DNA of 64,000 nucleotides, from NCBI GenBank assembly GCA_902789555.1, contig CADAOF010000004.1, positions 62,001 through 126,000 of the forward strand, given 5' to 3'. The DNA is from an uncultured Lachnospiraceae bacterium. GTDB taxonomy: Bacteria > Bacillota > Clostridia > Lachnospirales > Lachnospiraceae. The notes beneath the pieces are model-generated. The model saw nothing but the letters and a program-made list of their open reading frames with translations, was not told the DNA's origin and made no database searches. This document shows positions 43,133 to 52,864 of the stretch, in pieces (the first letter of the stretch is position 1; each line of letters starts with the position of its first letter). The position numbers were made by a program, and so were the translations under genes.

Positions 43133-44632
43133 ATGGCAGTCAATCAGACCCCCGAAATGAAACAGAATGAACCGGGCCTGCGCAAGCAGCTTTCCCCCAT
43201 GCACGTCTGGGCCATCGCCTTCGGCTGCGTGATCGGCTGGGGATCCTTCATCAATCCCGGCAAGAAATTCCTGCCGAATTCCGGCGTGGCCGGTACGGCG
43301 ATCGCCATGTTCCTGGGCGCGCTTGTGATGATGATCATTGCGTTCAGCTACGCCTACATGGTGCCGAAATACCCGAAGGCCGGCGGTGAGTTCACCTTCA
43401 CCAAGATGTGCTTCGGCCGGACCTCGGCTTTTGTCTGCGGCTGGTTCCTGGTTGCAGCGTATCTTACCAACGTTCCGATGAACTCGACGGCCATCGGCCT
43501 GATCGTGGACGGTCTGGACGGGGCGAAGGACATCCTTAAGTTCGGCTTCCATTATCAGATCGCCGGCTTCGACGTCTGGATGGGCGAGATGTTTTTTGCC
43601 ATGGCGATCCTCGTCATCTTCGGCGTGCTGAACATCATCGGCGTAAAGAAAGCCGGGATCGTGCAGACCGTTCTGGCCTGTCTGCTGGCTGTTTCCGTTG
43701 TTACGCTGACGGTGTCCGCTCTGGTATCCAGCAAGGCGAGCGTCGCCAACATGGCGCCCTGGTGGGGCTTTGCCAAATCCGACGCCGTTGCGGCTTACAC
43801 GAACGGTACCTTCACGAGTATCGACGAATTCGCGCACGGCGGGAGCCTGGGCATTGCTTCAGCCATCCTGGCTACCTTTGCCATCGCGCCCTGGGCTTAT
43901 GTCGGCTTCGATACGATCCCTCAGGCGGCTGAGGAGTTCAAGTTCTCCTATAAGAAGGTCAGCCTGATCATGTTCGTGGCGATCCTGTTCGGCTGCTTTG
44001 TGTATACCGCGAACAACACGATTGCGGCAGCCGCGCTTTCCAACTGGCCGGAACTGATCATCGAAGCGAAATCGACGCCCTGGCTGCTGCTTGCGGCGGC
44101 GGAAATGCTGTTAGGCACGCCCGGCAAGATCCTGGTAGGGGTCGCGGTCTCCTGCGCGGTGCTCTCCGGCATCATGGGCTTCTATCTTGCTTCGAGCCGT
44201 CTCATGTATTCCATGAGCCGCGACGGCTACCTTCCGCAGTGGTTCGGCAAGATCGATCCGAAGTTCGGTACGCCGAAGAATGCCATGCTGTTCTGTATCG
44301 TGATCTCTTTGTCCGGCCCGATCCTCGGCCGCGAGGCCCTCGGCTGGTTCGTGGACATGGCGGCGATCGGCGCCTCGATCGGCTATTTCTTTACCGCGGC
44401 GGCAACGCTTGTCACCATAAAGCGCTTTGGCGATAAGAAGCCCTTCCTGAAGACGATGGCGATCCTGGGCGTCGCTTTCTCCGTTGCCTTCATGATCCTG
44501 CAGCTGATCCCGATCCCGGGCCTTTCCGGCGTACATTTCGGAAAGGAATCGTATGTCATGCTCATTATCTGGACCGCAATCGGCGCGGCGTTCTACCTGA
44601 GCCAGCGCAGCCACTTCGAAAATTACAAATGA
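43133..44632 (+). CDS. APC-family amino acid/amine permease
   Basis: This 499-residue transporter has about 12 membrane helices. The first carries the APC substrate-site motif IAFGCVIGWGSFINPG near residue 26; further signatures are KYPKAGGEFTF near 75, FGVLNIIGVKKAG near 164 and YSMSRDGYLPQWF near 360. I start at ATG 43133 because AGGAGAG lies six bases upstream. The gene overlaps or adjoins the LicC-like fusion downstream. Substrate is probably an amino acid or an amine such as ethanolamine or choline. Confidence 0.87.
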   Translation: MAVNQTPEMKQNEPGLRKQLSPMHVWAIAFGCVIGWGSFINPGKKFLPNSGVAGTAIAMFLGALVMMIIAFSYAYMVPKYPKAGGEFTFTKMCFGRTSAFVCGWFLVAAYLTNVPMNSTAIGLIVDGLDGAKDILKFGFHYQIAGFDVWMGEMFFAMAILVIFGVLNIIGVKKAGIVQTVLACLLAVSVVTLTVSALVSSKASVANMAPWWGFAKSDAVAAYTNGTFTSIDEFAHGGSLGIASAILATFAIAPWAYVGFDTIPQAAEEFKFSYKKVSLIMFVAILFGCFVYTANNTIAAAALSNWPELIIEAKSTPWLLLAAAEMLLGTPGKILVGVAVSCAVLSGIMGFYLASSRLMYSMSRDGYLPQWFGKIDPKFGTPKNAMLFCIVISLSGPILGREALGWFVDMAAIGASIGYFFTAAATLVTIKRFGDKKPFLKTMAILGVAFSVAFMILQLIPIPGLSGVHFGKESYVMLIIWTAIGAAFYLSQRSHFENYK

Positions 44633-44646
44633 CGGAGCAAGGAAAC

Positions 44647-45540
44647 ATGGGGAATCTTTCTCGCAAGGAATTTGACGTGCTGAATGCCATGCTCAGTACG
44701 AAGGAACGACTGAGCCAGCGGAGGCTGGAAGAACTGACGGGCTACTCCCTGAGTACGGTGAACCGTACCATACGGGACCTCGCGGACAAGGGCCTGGTAC
44801 AGGGCGGATCCGTGACGGCTCACGGGATCTCGGCCATGGAGCCGTATGCTGCGAAGCGGGCGGTCTTCGTTGCCGCCGGTTTCGGCTCGCGGATGGTGCC
44901 GGTGACCCTGAACACCCCGAAGCCGCTCGTCCGTGTGAACGGAAGGCGCATCATCGACGGGCTGATCGACGCCTGTCTTGCCGCCGGGATCGATGAGATC
45001 TACATCGTCCGCGGATACCTTGCCGAACAGTTCGACCAGCTGCTGTACAAGTATCCGATGCTGCATTTCCTGGAGAATCCGGCTTACAACGACGCCAACA
45101 ACATCTCCTCGGCCGTCTGCGCGCGCTATCTGCTGCAGAACGCCTACGTATTTGAGGCGGACCTGGTCATCAGCAATCCGTCCATCGTGACGAAGTACCA
45201 CTACACTTCCGATTTCCTGGGCATCCGCATGGACCGCAGTGACGACTGGTGCTTTACCGTGAAGAACGGGATCATCACCGGACAGAAAGTCGGCGGCCTG
45301 GACGTCTACCAGGAGGTCGGGATCTCGTACTGGGACGGGGAAGCCGGGCGGAAGCTTGCGGACGATCTGAAGACCGCCTATGAAATGCCCGGCGGCAAGG
45401 AACGCTACTGGGACCAGGTCCCTTTCAGCATTTTCCCGGAGCATTATCAGGTGGAAGTCCGTCCGTGCCTTGCAAGCGACATCATTGAGATCGACTCCTT
45501 CAAGGAACTGAAGGCAATCGACAAGACCTACGATATTTAA
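44647..45540 (+). CDS. Winged-helix / LicC-like nucleotidyltransferase fusion
   Basis: The N-terminal 60 residues form a winged helix-turn-helix (LSRKEFDVLNAML, SLSTVNRTIRDLADKGLV). The rest is a nucleotidyltransferase with VFVAAGFGSRMVPVT near 78, NTPKPLV, GIDEIYIVRGY, and NNISS then FEADLVIS. It is closest in pattern to CTP:phosphocholine cytidylyltransferase LicC. I start at ATG 44647, preceded by GGAG; ATG 44629, overlapping the permease stop, is also possible. Pairing with a permease suggests uptake and CDP-activation of choline, ethanolamine or a similar head group, with the DNA-binding part possibly giving feedback control. Confidence 0.83.
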   Translation: MGNLSRKEFDVLNAMLSTKERLSQRRLEELTGYSLSTVNRTIRDLADKGLVQGGSVTAHGISAMEPYAAKRAVFVAAGFGSRMVPVTLNTPKPLVRVNGRRIIDGLIDACLAAGIDEIYIVRGYLAEQFDQLLYKYPMLHFLENPAYNDANNISSAVCARYLLQNAYVFEADLVISNPSIVTKYHYTSDFLGIRMDRSDDWCFTVKNGIITGQKVGGLDVYQEVGISYWDGEAGRKLADDLKTAYEMPGGKERYWDQVPFSIFPEHYQVEVRPCLASDIIEIDSFKELKAIDKTYDI

Positions 45541-45571
45541 GAGGATCCTGAACTGAATTCCGAAGCAAAAC

Positions 45572-45595
45572 AAGCCGGCCAAGTGCCGGCTTTTT
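45572..45595 (+). terminator. Terminator after the nucleotidyltransferase gene
   Basis: AAGCCGGC-5 bases-GCCGGCTT followed by TTTG. Confidence 0.88.
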
Positions 45596-45605
45596 GCCTG
45601 AATGC

Positions 45606-45634
45606 TTTACAAAAGACAAGCGTTCTGCTATAAT
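45606..45634 (+). promoter_or_regulatory. Promoter of the polysaccharide dehydratase gene
   Basis: TTTACA (45606-45611), 17 bases, TATAAT (45629-45634). Confidence 0.85.
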
Positions 45635-45674
45635 CCAAACGTTATACATCATGAAACCATAAGGACCTGACGAC

Positions 45675-47639
45675 ATGATCGAGTCATTTGGCAGCAAACT
45701 TTTCAAAGGCCGCTATAATCGGAAGTGGACACTGGCAGTGTTCGACCTGATCTGCTGCATTATCGTGGCCTTGTTTTATTATGAGCTGATCTACAAAGTC
45801 TATTTCCGCTCGGTTCCCGAAGGAAGGAGAGCCTACCTTCTGCAGGTCGGACTCCAGACGGGAATGATCCTCCTTCTTCGCACCGTTTTCGGCATCTACG
45901 GCAACATCTGGCGCTACGACAATGCCAAAGCCTATCTGAAACTGGTCATTGCGGACGGCATCGCGACGAGCATCACCTATGTGATCCTTCGGCTGACGGT
46001 GAGACATCTGATCATCAACGAGTACCTCGGCGGAAGGCAGGCCATCATCATCGGTACGCTGATCTGCCTCCTGGCCCTGTCGGCGCGGTTTGCCTACAGC
46101 GTCCTGTACAAGAAGTACAACCGCCGCGGCTATGCCACGGAGAAAACGCCGGTCGCGATCGTCGGAGCCGGACAGCTCGGCGCGCTGCTGGCGGAGGATC
46201 TGAAGGAAAACCCGAATTCCCGCTACAAACCGGCCTTCTTCATTGATAAGGATGACAATAAGGTCAATTACCATCTGGCGGACTGCCGCGTTTATTCCGA
46301 GGGGGACGGCGACGAACAGATCAGGCTGCAGCAGATCACGGACGTGATCATCGCGATCTCCAAGGCGGATTCGGAGAAGCTGAGCGAGCTGTACCACCAC
46401 TACACCGATCTGGGCTGCCGGGTCAGGGTATACGATACCCTGGTCAGCGCAGAGAGCTCGCAGCAGCGCGAAAGGCCGGCGATCCGTGATTTCACGGTGG
46501 AAGACCTGCTGTTCCGTTCTCCCCTCAACGTGGAATCGGAAGAGAGCTTTGCCTATTACCGGGGCAAGACCATCATGGTCACAGGCGGCGGCGGGTCCAT
46601 CGGTTCCGAACTCTGCCGGCAGATCGTCAAGTGCAAGCCGAAGAAACTGATCATTTTTGACATTTACGAAAACAACGCATACGATATCCAGCAGGAACTG
46701 GTGCGCCGTTACGGCAGTGAACTGGACCTCGAGGTGGTCATCGGCTCGGTGCGGGATGAAGCAAGGGTGAACGCGATCTGCAAGGAGTTCCGCCCGCAGG
46801 TGATCTTCCATGCCGCAGCGCACAAGCACGTGCCGCTCATGGAATACAGTGCCGGCGAAGCCGTCAAGAACAATGTCTGCGGCACCTACAACGTGGCAAA
46901 TGCCGCTGAGCTGTGCGGCGCTGAGAAATTCATTCTGATCTCCACCGATAAGGCGGTCAACCCGACGAATATCATGGGGGCTTCCAAGCGGATGTGCGAA
47001 ATGATCGTACAGTGCCGCACGGACAGCCGCACGAGCTTTGCTGCCGTGCGTTTCGGGAACGTTCTGGGCTCCAACGGCTCGGTCATTCCGCTGTTCAAGA
47101 AACAGATCGCCGAAGGCGGACCGGTCACGATCACGGACAAGCGGATCGTGCGCTATTTCATGACGATCCCGGAAGCCTCGCAGCTGGTGATGCAGGCCGG
47201 CGCCATGGCCAAGAACGGCGAGCTGTACGTGCTCGACATGGGCAAACCGGTCAAGATCTACGACCTTGCGAAGGACGTCATCCGCATGAGCGGCCTGGAA
47301 CCCGACAAGGACATTGAGATCCGCGAGATCGGTCTCAGACCCGGCGAGAAGCTGTATGAAGAACTGCTGATGAAGTCGGAAACGCTCTCCAAGACCAAAA
47401 ACGACATGATCTTCATCGAGAAGGACAAACCATACTCCCGCGCAGAGGTGGCGGAGAAGATGGAAATCCTGCGTGACGCGGTCGACGATTACGACCTGGG
47501 CGGGAAGAGCATGAAGAAGGCGTTCAGCCGGGTGATCCCCACTTACCGCGAGGCTGCGGAAGTGAACCGGGAAGCGGAGAATGCGCCTGAGATGAACGAC
47601 ATCAACAAGGGAGACAGTTCGGAAGATAAAAACGAATGA
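45675..47639 (+). CDS. Membrane UDP-sugar 4,6-dehydratase (CapD/PglF/WbpM-like)
   Basis: This 654-residue protein has four N-terminal membrane helices (about residues 18-150), then a CoA-binding-like Rossmann domain (PVAIVGAGQLGALLAEDL near 158). The catalytic extended-SDR domain has TGGGGSIGSELCRQI near 300, STDKAVNPTNIMGASKR near 420 (Lys replaces the usual Tyr of YxxxK dehydrogenases, as in this subfamily) and RFGNVLGSNGSV near 460. Such enzymes make UDP-4-keto-6-deoxy-HexNAc for bacillosamine- or QuiNAc-type glycans. A strong promoter lies upstream and a terminator downstream, so it is monocistronic. Confidence 0.92.
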   Translation: MIESFGSKLFKGRYNRKWTLAVFDLICCIIVALFYYELIYKVYFRSVPEGRRAYLLQVGLQTGMILLLRTVFGIYGNIWRYDNAKAYLKLVIADGIATSITYVILRLTVRHLIINEYLGGRQAIIIGTLICLLALSARFAYSVLYKKYNRRGYATEKTPVAIVGAGQLGALLAEDLKENPNSRYKPAFFIDKDDNKVNYHLADCRVYSEGDGDEQIRLQQITDVIIAISKADSEKLSELYHHYTDLGCRVRVYDTLVSAESSQQRERPAIRDFTVEDLLFRSPLNVESEESFAYYRGKTIMVTGGGGSIGSELCRQIVKCKPKKLIIFDIYENNAYDIQQELVRRYGSELDLEVVIGSVRDEARVNAICKEFRPQVIFHAAAHKHVPLMEYSAGEAVKNNVCGTYNVANAAELCGAEKFILISTDKAVNPTNIMGASKRMCEMIVQCRTDSRTSFAAVRFGNVLGSNGSVIPLFKKQIAEGGPVTITDKRIVRYFMTIPEASQLVMQAGAMAKNGELYVLDMGKPVKIYDLAKDVIRMSGLEPDKDIEIREIGLRPGEKLYEELLMKSETLSKTKNDMIFIEKDKPYSRAEVAEKMEILRDAVDDYDLGGKSMKKAFSRVIPTYREAAEVNREAENAPEMNDINKGDSSEDKNE

Positions 47640-47652
47640 TACGCTGAAAAAG

Positions 47653-47700
47653 AACGGACCGCCCAGCGCTTCGTAAGGGAAGCACCGGGCGGTCCGTTTT
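47653..47700. terminator. Bidirectional terminator
   Basis: AACGGACCGCCC (47653-47664) pairs with GGGCGGTCCGTT (47687-47698), TTTTCG follows. An inner GCTTC/GAAGC stem strengthens it. It separates two convergent genes. Confidence 0.9.
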
Positions 47701-47713
47701 CGTCGGCCGGAAC

Positions 47714-49090
47714 TCAGTCCAGGAAAAAGCGGCGGGCGGCTTCTTCGACAGTCGCCTCATCCACCTGCATCGAATCGTCCAGTCCGTCGAACGACGCATT
47801 CCGGATGAAACTGCCGATCCGGTCCATCGTCTGACGGCCGCGGAGGGAGAGCTGGCTCTGCAGATCGAGCAGTGCGGCGACCTGGCCGTAGAAGCTGTCG
47901 TCGTTCTTCTCGTGGGCGGGACAGCGGCCGGCTCTGTAATTTTCGAGTACGGTCTCATAGCGCCGTTCGGCGCCGGCTACGGCGTCATTCCAGGACAGGT
48001 ACAGATGTTCCTGTGCGCCGAGGCCGACTCTCTTCATGGCCTCCGGCTGTTTGAGGAGGCGGATCAGGCATTCTGCCATGGAACCGGCGTTTTCTTGAAT
48101 GAAGAAGCTGCTGACGCCGTCTTCGGAATCCTCGGCCGCGCAGCTGCCTTCGACCAGCACGCTCGGCAGAGCGCAGGCCGCGGCTTCCCGGACCACAAGG
48201 CCGTTGGTGTCGAAGGTGGAAGGGAAGAGGAAGAGATCCGCCCGGCAGTACCAGGCACGGACTTTTTCACGGTCGTAGACCGGATCCTCGAAAAAGACTC
48301 TGTCGGACAGCCCGAGGCTTTCGCTGTACTGAACGATCTCATCCCTGTCGATCCCGCCGCCGACGAAGACCATGCGGAAGTCACAGCCGGCTTCGCGTAC
48401 CTTCTTCAGGGCGTCCAGGGTGATCCGCATGCCCTTGTACCACATCATGCGGCCGAGATATAAGAAGACGGGGATGCCGCCCGGAAAGGAAAATTTTCCT
48501 GTAACTTCATCAACCAGAGATTGCTCAACCCGTCCAAGAGGAAAATCTACGCCGTTCGGCATGACTACGTAATCCCCTTCGAAACCGTTCTTCCGCAGAT
48601 TCTCACCGGCGCCGCGGCTCACGGTCCACACCTCGTCGGCGGCACTGATGTTTGCGATGAGAAGCTTCAGAACGCTTTCCTGGAGCAGCTTCGAACGGAT
48701 CGCGTGCGCGATGTCGATGTCATATTTCGTGTGGTAGGTCATGATGAGGGGAACATGAAGTTCCGTGCGGAGCGTCCGTGCCAGCATCTGGCTCGTGAAG
48801 GGACAGTGCGAGTGCAGCAGGTCCGGCTTCCCGTCCTTCAGCTGCCGTACCGCGTTCGCGTCGAAGGGAAGCCCCGTGCGGTAGCCGACCAGCTTGGACG
48901 TTTCGAGACTGGGATAACGGATCACCGGAAAAGGAAAGACGCTGTCATCCGCGTTCGGGACGAACGGTACCGCAGCAACGGCCTTATGGCCGTGTGCAGT
49001 GAGATACCGCCCGTAATTGGCGACGGCAGTGGCTACGCCGTCGATCTGCGGCGGAAAAGCGTCGTTGAGCAGTGCAACGGATAAAGACAT
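47714..49090 (-). CDS. GT4-family glycosyltransferase
   Basis: This 458-residue GT-B enzyme begins LNDAFPPQIDGVA, the glycolipid-synthase type of start, with YHTKYDIDIAH near 120 and NGVDFPLGR near 180. FLYLGRMMWYKGM near 210 and the donor-site helix FPSTFDTNGLVVREA near 300 follow. It resembles bacterial 1,2-diacylglycerol 3-glucosyltransferases. A C-terminal extension of about 70 residues follows the fold. It probably acts at the cytoplasmic membrane face in glycolipid or lipoteichoic-acid anchor synthesis. Confidence 0.87.
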   Translation of the reverse strand: MSLSVALLNDAFPPQIDGVATAVANYGRYLTAHGHKAVAAVPFVPNADDSVFPFPVIRYPSLETSKLVGYRTGLPFDANAVRQLKDGKPDLLHSHCPFTSQMLARTLRTELHVPLIMTYHTKYDIDIAHAIRSKLLQESVLKLLIANISAADEVWTVSRGAGENLRKNGFEGDYVVMPNGVDFPLGRVEQSLVDEVTGKFSFPGGIPVFLYLGRMMWYKGMRITLDALKKVREAGCDFRMVFVGGGIDRDEIVQYSESLGLSDRVFFEDPVYDREKVRAWYCRADLFLFPSTFDTNGLVVREAAACALPSVLVEGSCAAEDSEDGVSSFFIQENAGSMAECLIRLLKQPEAMKRVGLGAQEHLYLSWNDAVAGAERRYETVLENYRAGRCPAHEKNDDSFYGQVAALLDLQSQLSLRGRQTMDRIGSFIRNASFDGLDDSMQVDEATVEEAARRFFLD

Positions 49091-49153
49091 GAATGACCTC
49101 CGGCCCGAAAGGATTCGGACTCAGAACTGCGTCCTGCGGGCTTCAGGACTTCG

Positions 49154-49162
49154 ATTATAGCA
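49154..49162 (-). promoter_or_regulatory. Extended -10 promoter of the GT4 gene
   Basis: On the minus strand TGCTATAAT gives an extended -10; no good -35 is seen. Confidence 0.6.
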
Positions 49163-49182
49163 CAGGCGCGCGGAAAAATCTC

Positions 49183-49212
49183 TTGTGCATCCGCGCTTTT
49201 TTATGATATATT
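49183..49212 (+). promoter_or_regulatory. Candidate kup promoter
   Basis: TTGTGC (49183-49188), 18 bases, TATATT (49207-49212). Confidence 0.5.
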
Positions 49213-49284
49213 TTTTCTGGACCCGGGGGGCTGCAGCATCCGGGAAATGTACGGAACCATACAATCGTGAAAGGAGCGCTTCCC

Positions 49285-51306
49285 ATGCATCAGGAGCAGC
49301 ATAAGCGCAGCGCGTTCACCGCGTTCTTACTGGCTATCGGCGTGGTCTTCGGCAACATCGCCTCCTCGCCGCTTTTCGTGATGAAGACGATCGTCCGCTA
49401 CAACGGCGGGCTGCCTGCCGTGACCGAGGAATTCGTGCTCGGGGCTCTCTCGCTGATCATCTGGACCCTGACGATCCTGGCGACGCTCAAGTACATCTTC
49501 CTGGTCATGAAGGCCGACAACGGCGGTGAAGGCGGCATTTTTGCGCTGTATTTCATGGTGCGGCAGGACCGCAGAACACGGAAAGTGCTCAGGATCGCGG
49601 CCATCGTCGGTGCCGGCATGCTGCTTGCCGACAGCATCATCACTCCGTCCATTACCGTCACGAGCGCAGTCGAAGGCCTGCACACCGCGCAGGCAACGGA
49701 CCGCCTGCTCGGCGAGGGCGACGTGAAAAAGATCCTGTTCATCCTTCTGATCGTCGTGCTCCTCTATATCAGCCAGGGCGTCGGCCGCAACCGCATCACG
49801 GTCGCGCTCGGCCCCATCGTCTTTGTCTGGCTCCTCTTCATCGGCGGTACGGGAACAGCCCTGCTGCTGCGCCATCCGGAAGTGCTCCGGGCTTTCGATC
49901 CGGTGCTCGGCGTGAAGTTCCTCACCAGCAACCTCAACAACGCCGGCATCAAACTGATGGGAAGCGTTTTCCTGGTCGTTACCGGCGCAGAAGCTTTCTA
50001 CTCCGACATGGGGCACGCGGGGCGCGACGCGTCGCGTGCATCCTGGCCTTTCGTTAAAATCTGCCTGCTGCTGAGTTATCTGGGGCAGGGAGCCTACCTT
50101 CTGGACGCGGCGAAGGATCCGTCCCTCGCGGCCGTGGAGGATTTCAATCCCTTCTTCTACATGCTGCCCGAAAGGCTCCGTCCGCTTGCCGTGATCCTGG
50201 CCGTGCTGGTTGCCTTCGCGGTCTCCCATACCGTGGTGGTCAGCGCGTTCACCATGGTTTCCCAGGCGATCCGCCGCGAAGTCCTGCCGCACATGGAAAC
50301 GCTTTATTCCCCGCGCCATGAAGGCAGCGTGTTCATTCCCGCGGTCAACCGCCTGCTCTTTGTCGGCTGCGTCTTCGTAGTCCTGTTCTTCCGCAGCAGC
50401 ACGCGCATGGAAGCTGCCTACGGCCTCGCCATCGCCGTCGCCATGCTGATGACCACGGTCCTCCTTTCCGTCTACCTCTGGAAGACCAAGAAGAAACCGG
50501 TGCTGTCGGTTCTCTGCACGGTCCTTTTCGGCGCGGTCGAACTCGTTTGCATCAAGGGAAGCAGCCATAAGTTCACGGAGGGCGGCTACATATCCGAAGG
50601 CCTTGCCCTTCTCCTGATCATCCTCATGATGGTATGGAAATACGGCTGCGTTCTGGAGAGCCGCCTCACGAAACGGGTCCCGATTGCCGATTACATCGGG
50701 AAGCTGCAGGCTCTGAAGGCAGATGACAGCATTCCGCTCACCGCGGACAACATCGTTTACGTCTGCTACGGCGACGATTTCGACTATGCCGATCATGCCG
50801 TGCTTTATTCCATCCTGGATAAGGATGTCAAGCGCGCGCAGGCCTGGTGGTTCATCAAGGTCAATGTGCTGGATGTCCCGAACGGACAGTCATACCGGGT
50901 GGAGAATTTCGGCACGGACTGTGTGTTCCGCGTGATGCTGTATCTCGGCTTCAACGAAGAACAGAGCATCAACCTGTACCTTCGGAAGATCGTAGAGGAA
51001 CTGATGGACAGCGGTGAAATGCCGAAGCAGCGCCGCAAATTCTCCGTCTATGACAACGACCGCGTGGGCGACTTCCGCTTCGTGTTCATTAAGAAAAAGA
51101 TGCCTATGAAGAGCGGGCTTCCGGCCTGGCAGGACGTGATCCTTCGGGGCAAGTATGCGATCCGCTCCCTGGCAGGAAAGGACGAGCAGTGGTACGGCCT
51201 CGATACGGCCGTCCTGATCCACGAGACGGTGCCGCTCTTCATCTCCCCGAGACGCATGGACGGTGTTGAACTCACGCGGATCCGGACCGGAGAGCCGGAA
51301 AAGTAG
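49285..51306 (+). CDS. kup: Kup-family potassium transporter
   Basis: This 673-residue protein has the KUP signature at the N-terminus (AIGVVFGNIASSPLFVMKTIV, key residues GVVFGNIASSPL), then ADNGGEGGIFALY near 80, about 12 membrane helices to residue 440, and a soluble C-terminal domain. The usual YGDIGTSPLY motif is altered to FGNIASSPLF. ATG 49285 has AAAGGAG eight bases upstream; a GTG at 49267 precedes that ribosome site. Likely proton-coupled K+ uptake. Confidence 0.92.
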   Translation: MHQEQHKRSAFTAFLLAIGVVFGNIASSPLFVMKTIVRYNGGLPAVTEEFVLGALSLIIWTLTILATLKYIFLVMKADNGGEGGIFALYFMVRQDRRTRKVLRIAAIVGAGMLLADSIITPSITVTSAVEGLHTAQATDRLLGEGDVKKILFILLIVVLLYISQGVGRNRITVALGPIVFVWLLFIGGTGTALLLRHPEVLRAFDPVLGVKFLTSNLNNAGIKLMGSVFLVVTGAEAFYSDMGHAGRDASRASWPFVKICLLLSYLGQGAYLLDAAKDPSLAAVEDFNPFFYMLPERLRPLAVILAVLVAFAVSHTVVVSAFTMVSQAIRREVLPHMETLYSPRHEGSVFIPAVNRLLFVGCVFVVLFFRSSTRMEAAYGLAIAVAMLMTTVLLSVYLWKTKKKPVLSVLCTVLFGAVELVCIKGSSHKFTEGGYISEGLALLLIILMMVWKYGCVLESRLTKRVPIADYIGKLQALKADDSIPLTADNIVYVCYGDDFDYADHAVLYSILDKDVKRAQAWWFIKVNVLDVPNGQSYRVENFGTDCVFRVMLYLGFNEEQSINLYLRKIVEELMDSGEMPKQRRKFSVYDNDRVGDFRFVFIKKKMPMKSGLPAWQDVILRGKYAIRSLAGKDEQWYGLDTAVLIHETVPLFISPRRMDGVELTRIRTGEPEK

Positions 51307-51307
51307 G

Positions 51308-52705
51308 ATGCAGACACAGGGGCAGAAAGTCATTAATTTTACGACAGGCGGGGTCATCGGCAAGCTGATCCTGTTTTCCGTACCCATCATCATCAGCGAA
51401 CTGCTCCAGAACCTTTACAACAGCGTAGATTCGATTGTCGTCGGGCGTTTCGTGAGCGACGCAGCGCTCGCGGCGGTCAGCGTCTGCACGCCCATCGTCC
51501 AGCTGATGGTCGGCTTCTTCAACGGGATGTCGATCGGCAACACCGTGGTCACGGCCAAGGCCTTCGGAAGCGGAGATGAGGAAGCGACCGCGAGAGCGGT
51601 CCGTTACGCCTTTTCGTTTTCTGTGGCGCTCGGCGTCGTCGTTTCCGTTCTCGGCATCCTGCTTGCACCGGTCTTTCTGGACCTGACCGGCTGCAATGAG
51701 GAGATCTACGGTGAAGCCATCACCTATCTCCGGATCTACCTGGCCGGGCTTATGTTCACGGTCATTTACAATGCCGGCACCGGGATCCTCCGCGCGATCG
51801 GAGATTCCCGCACGCCGCTGTACATTCTTGCCTTTACGAGCGTCCTGAACATCGGGCTGGACGTTCTTTTCGTTGCCGTTTTCCACTGGGGAACGGCCGG
51901 GGTCGGTATCGCGACGATCCTTGCCCAGGGTCTTTCCATGCTGCTTGTCGCTGCGGTGCTGAAGAGCCGCATCAAGTCGCCCTGCATCGCCATGAAGGAG
52001 ACCTGGAAATACGGCCGGAAGACTGTGCTTTCCTCAGTCAGCATCGGCTTTTCCGCCGGCCTGCAGAACGCGCTGATCTCTTTCTCCAACATTTTTGTCT
52101 GGTCCTACATCAACCGCTTCCCGACGGGCGTCGCGGCAGGGATCGGCGCAGCCAACAAGGTCGACCGCTTCGTCGTGCTGCCGTGCAAGTCCCTGGCCAT
52201 GACGACCACGACCTTCGTGAGCCAGAATCTCGGCGCGCGGAACTATGAACGCGCCCGCAAAGGGTTCTGGTACGGCTTCGGCCTCTGTGCCGCCGTGACG
52301 CTTCCGCTTACGGCTCTGGTCTATGCGTTCGCACCGGAAGCCGTCGGGCTCTTCAGTCAGGATGCCGCCGTCATCGCGGCCGGCGCCGGCATGACCCGCT
52401 ACCTGTCACGGCTGTACATCCTTCTCGTCATCCGCGACGTACTGCTCGGATATCTCCGGGGATACGGGCGCAGCCGCATGCCCATGATCCTGTCCCTTAT
52501 CGGGATGGTCGGCATCCGGCAGATCTTCCTTGCCGTCGCGACGGCAAGAAGCAGTTCCCTGGACATCATCTACGCCAGCTTTCCGATCGGCTGGGGTGCG
52601 GCCATGGTGCTGCTCCTCATCTATGCGGGGATCGTCGTGAAGAAGATGTGGCGGGACGCGGAGGCTGAAGGCGATGCGCCGCCCGGAGAAGCGCAGGCGG
52701 TCTGA
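51308..52705 (+). CDS. MATE-family efflux transporter
   Basis: This 465-residue protein with about 12 membrane helices has the NorM/DinF-like signatures LILFSVPIIISELLQNLYNSVDSIVVGRF at residues 17-45 (key residues P, Q, Y, D and G), GNTVVTAKAFGSGD near 75 and a mirrored second half with GAANKVDRFV and FVSQNLGARN near 290. It exports cationic drugs or metabolites against Na+ or H+. It starts two bases after the kup stop and is probably co-transcribed with it. Confidence 0.9.
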   Translation: MQTQGQKVINFTTGGVIGKLILFSVPIIISELLQNLYNSVDSIVVGRFVSDAALAAVSVCTPIVQLMVGFFNGMSIGNTVVTAKAFGSGDEEATARAVRYAFSFSVALGVVVSVLGILLAPVFLDLTGCNEEIYGEAITYLRIYLAGLMFTVIYNAGTGILRAIGDSRTPLYILAFTSVLNIGLDVLFVAVFHWGTAGVGIATILAQGLSMLLVAAVLKSRIKSPCIAMKETWKYGRKTVLSSVSIGFSAGLQNALISFSNIFVWSYINRFPTGVAAGIGAANKVDRFVVLPCKSLAMTTTTFVSQNLGARNYERARKGFWYGFGLCAAVTLPLTALVYAFAPEAVGLFSQDAAVIAAGAGMTRYLSRLYILLVIRDVLLGYLRGYGRSRMPMILSLIGMVGIRQIFLAVATARSSSLDIIYASFPIGWGAAMVLLLIYAGIVVKKMWRDAEAEGDAPPGEAQAV

Positions 52706-52746
52706 GAACTCCGGGCAATGCAGCGTCTTCCCGCGGGTTCCTCTCG

Positions 52747-52775
52747 TTGACTTTACGTCCGCACGGGACTATAAT
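52747..52775 (+). promoter_or_regulatory. Promoter of the gate-domain membrane protein gene
   Basis: TTGACT (52747-52752), 17 bases, TATAAT (52770-52775). Confidence 0.85.
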
Positions 52776-52864
52776 GAATATTGCTCAGAAAGTACGGAGC
52801 ATATGAAAACGGCAGCCCGCTGACCCCGGGAGGGATGCGCGCGGCCGCCGTGAAGGCAAGGCAG

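Noticed and set aside
52803..52823. A six-codon leader peptide (MKTAAR) before the gate-domain membrane protein
   Set aside because: It lacks a ribosome site and any attenuator structure after it; probably chance.
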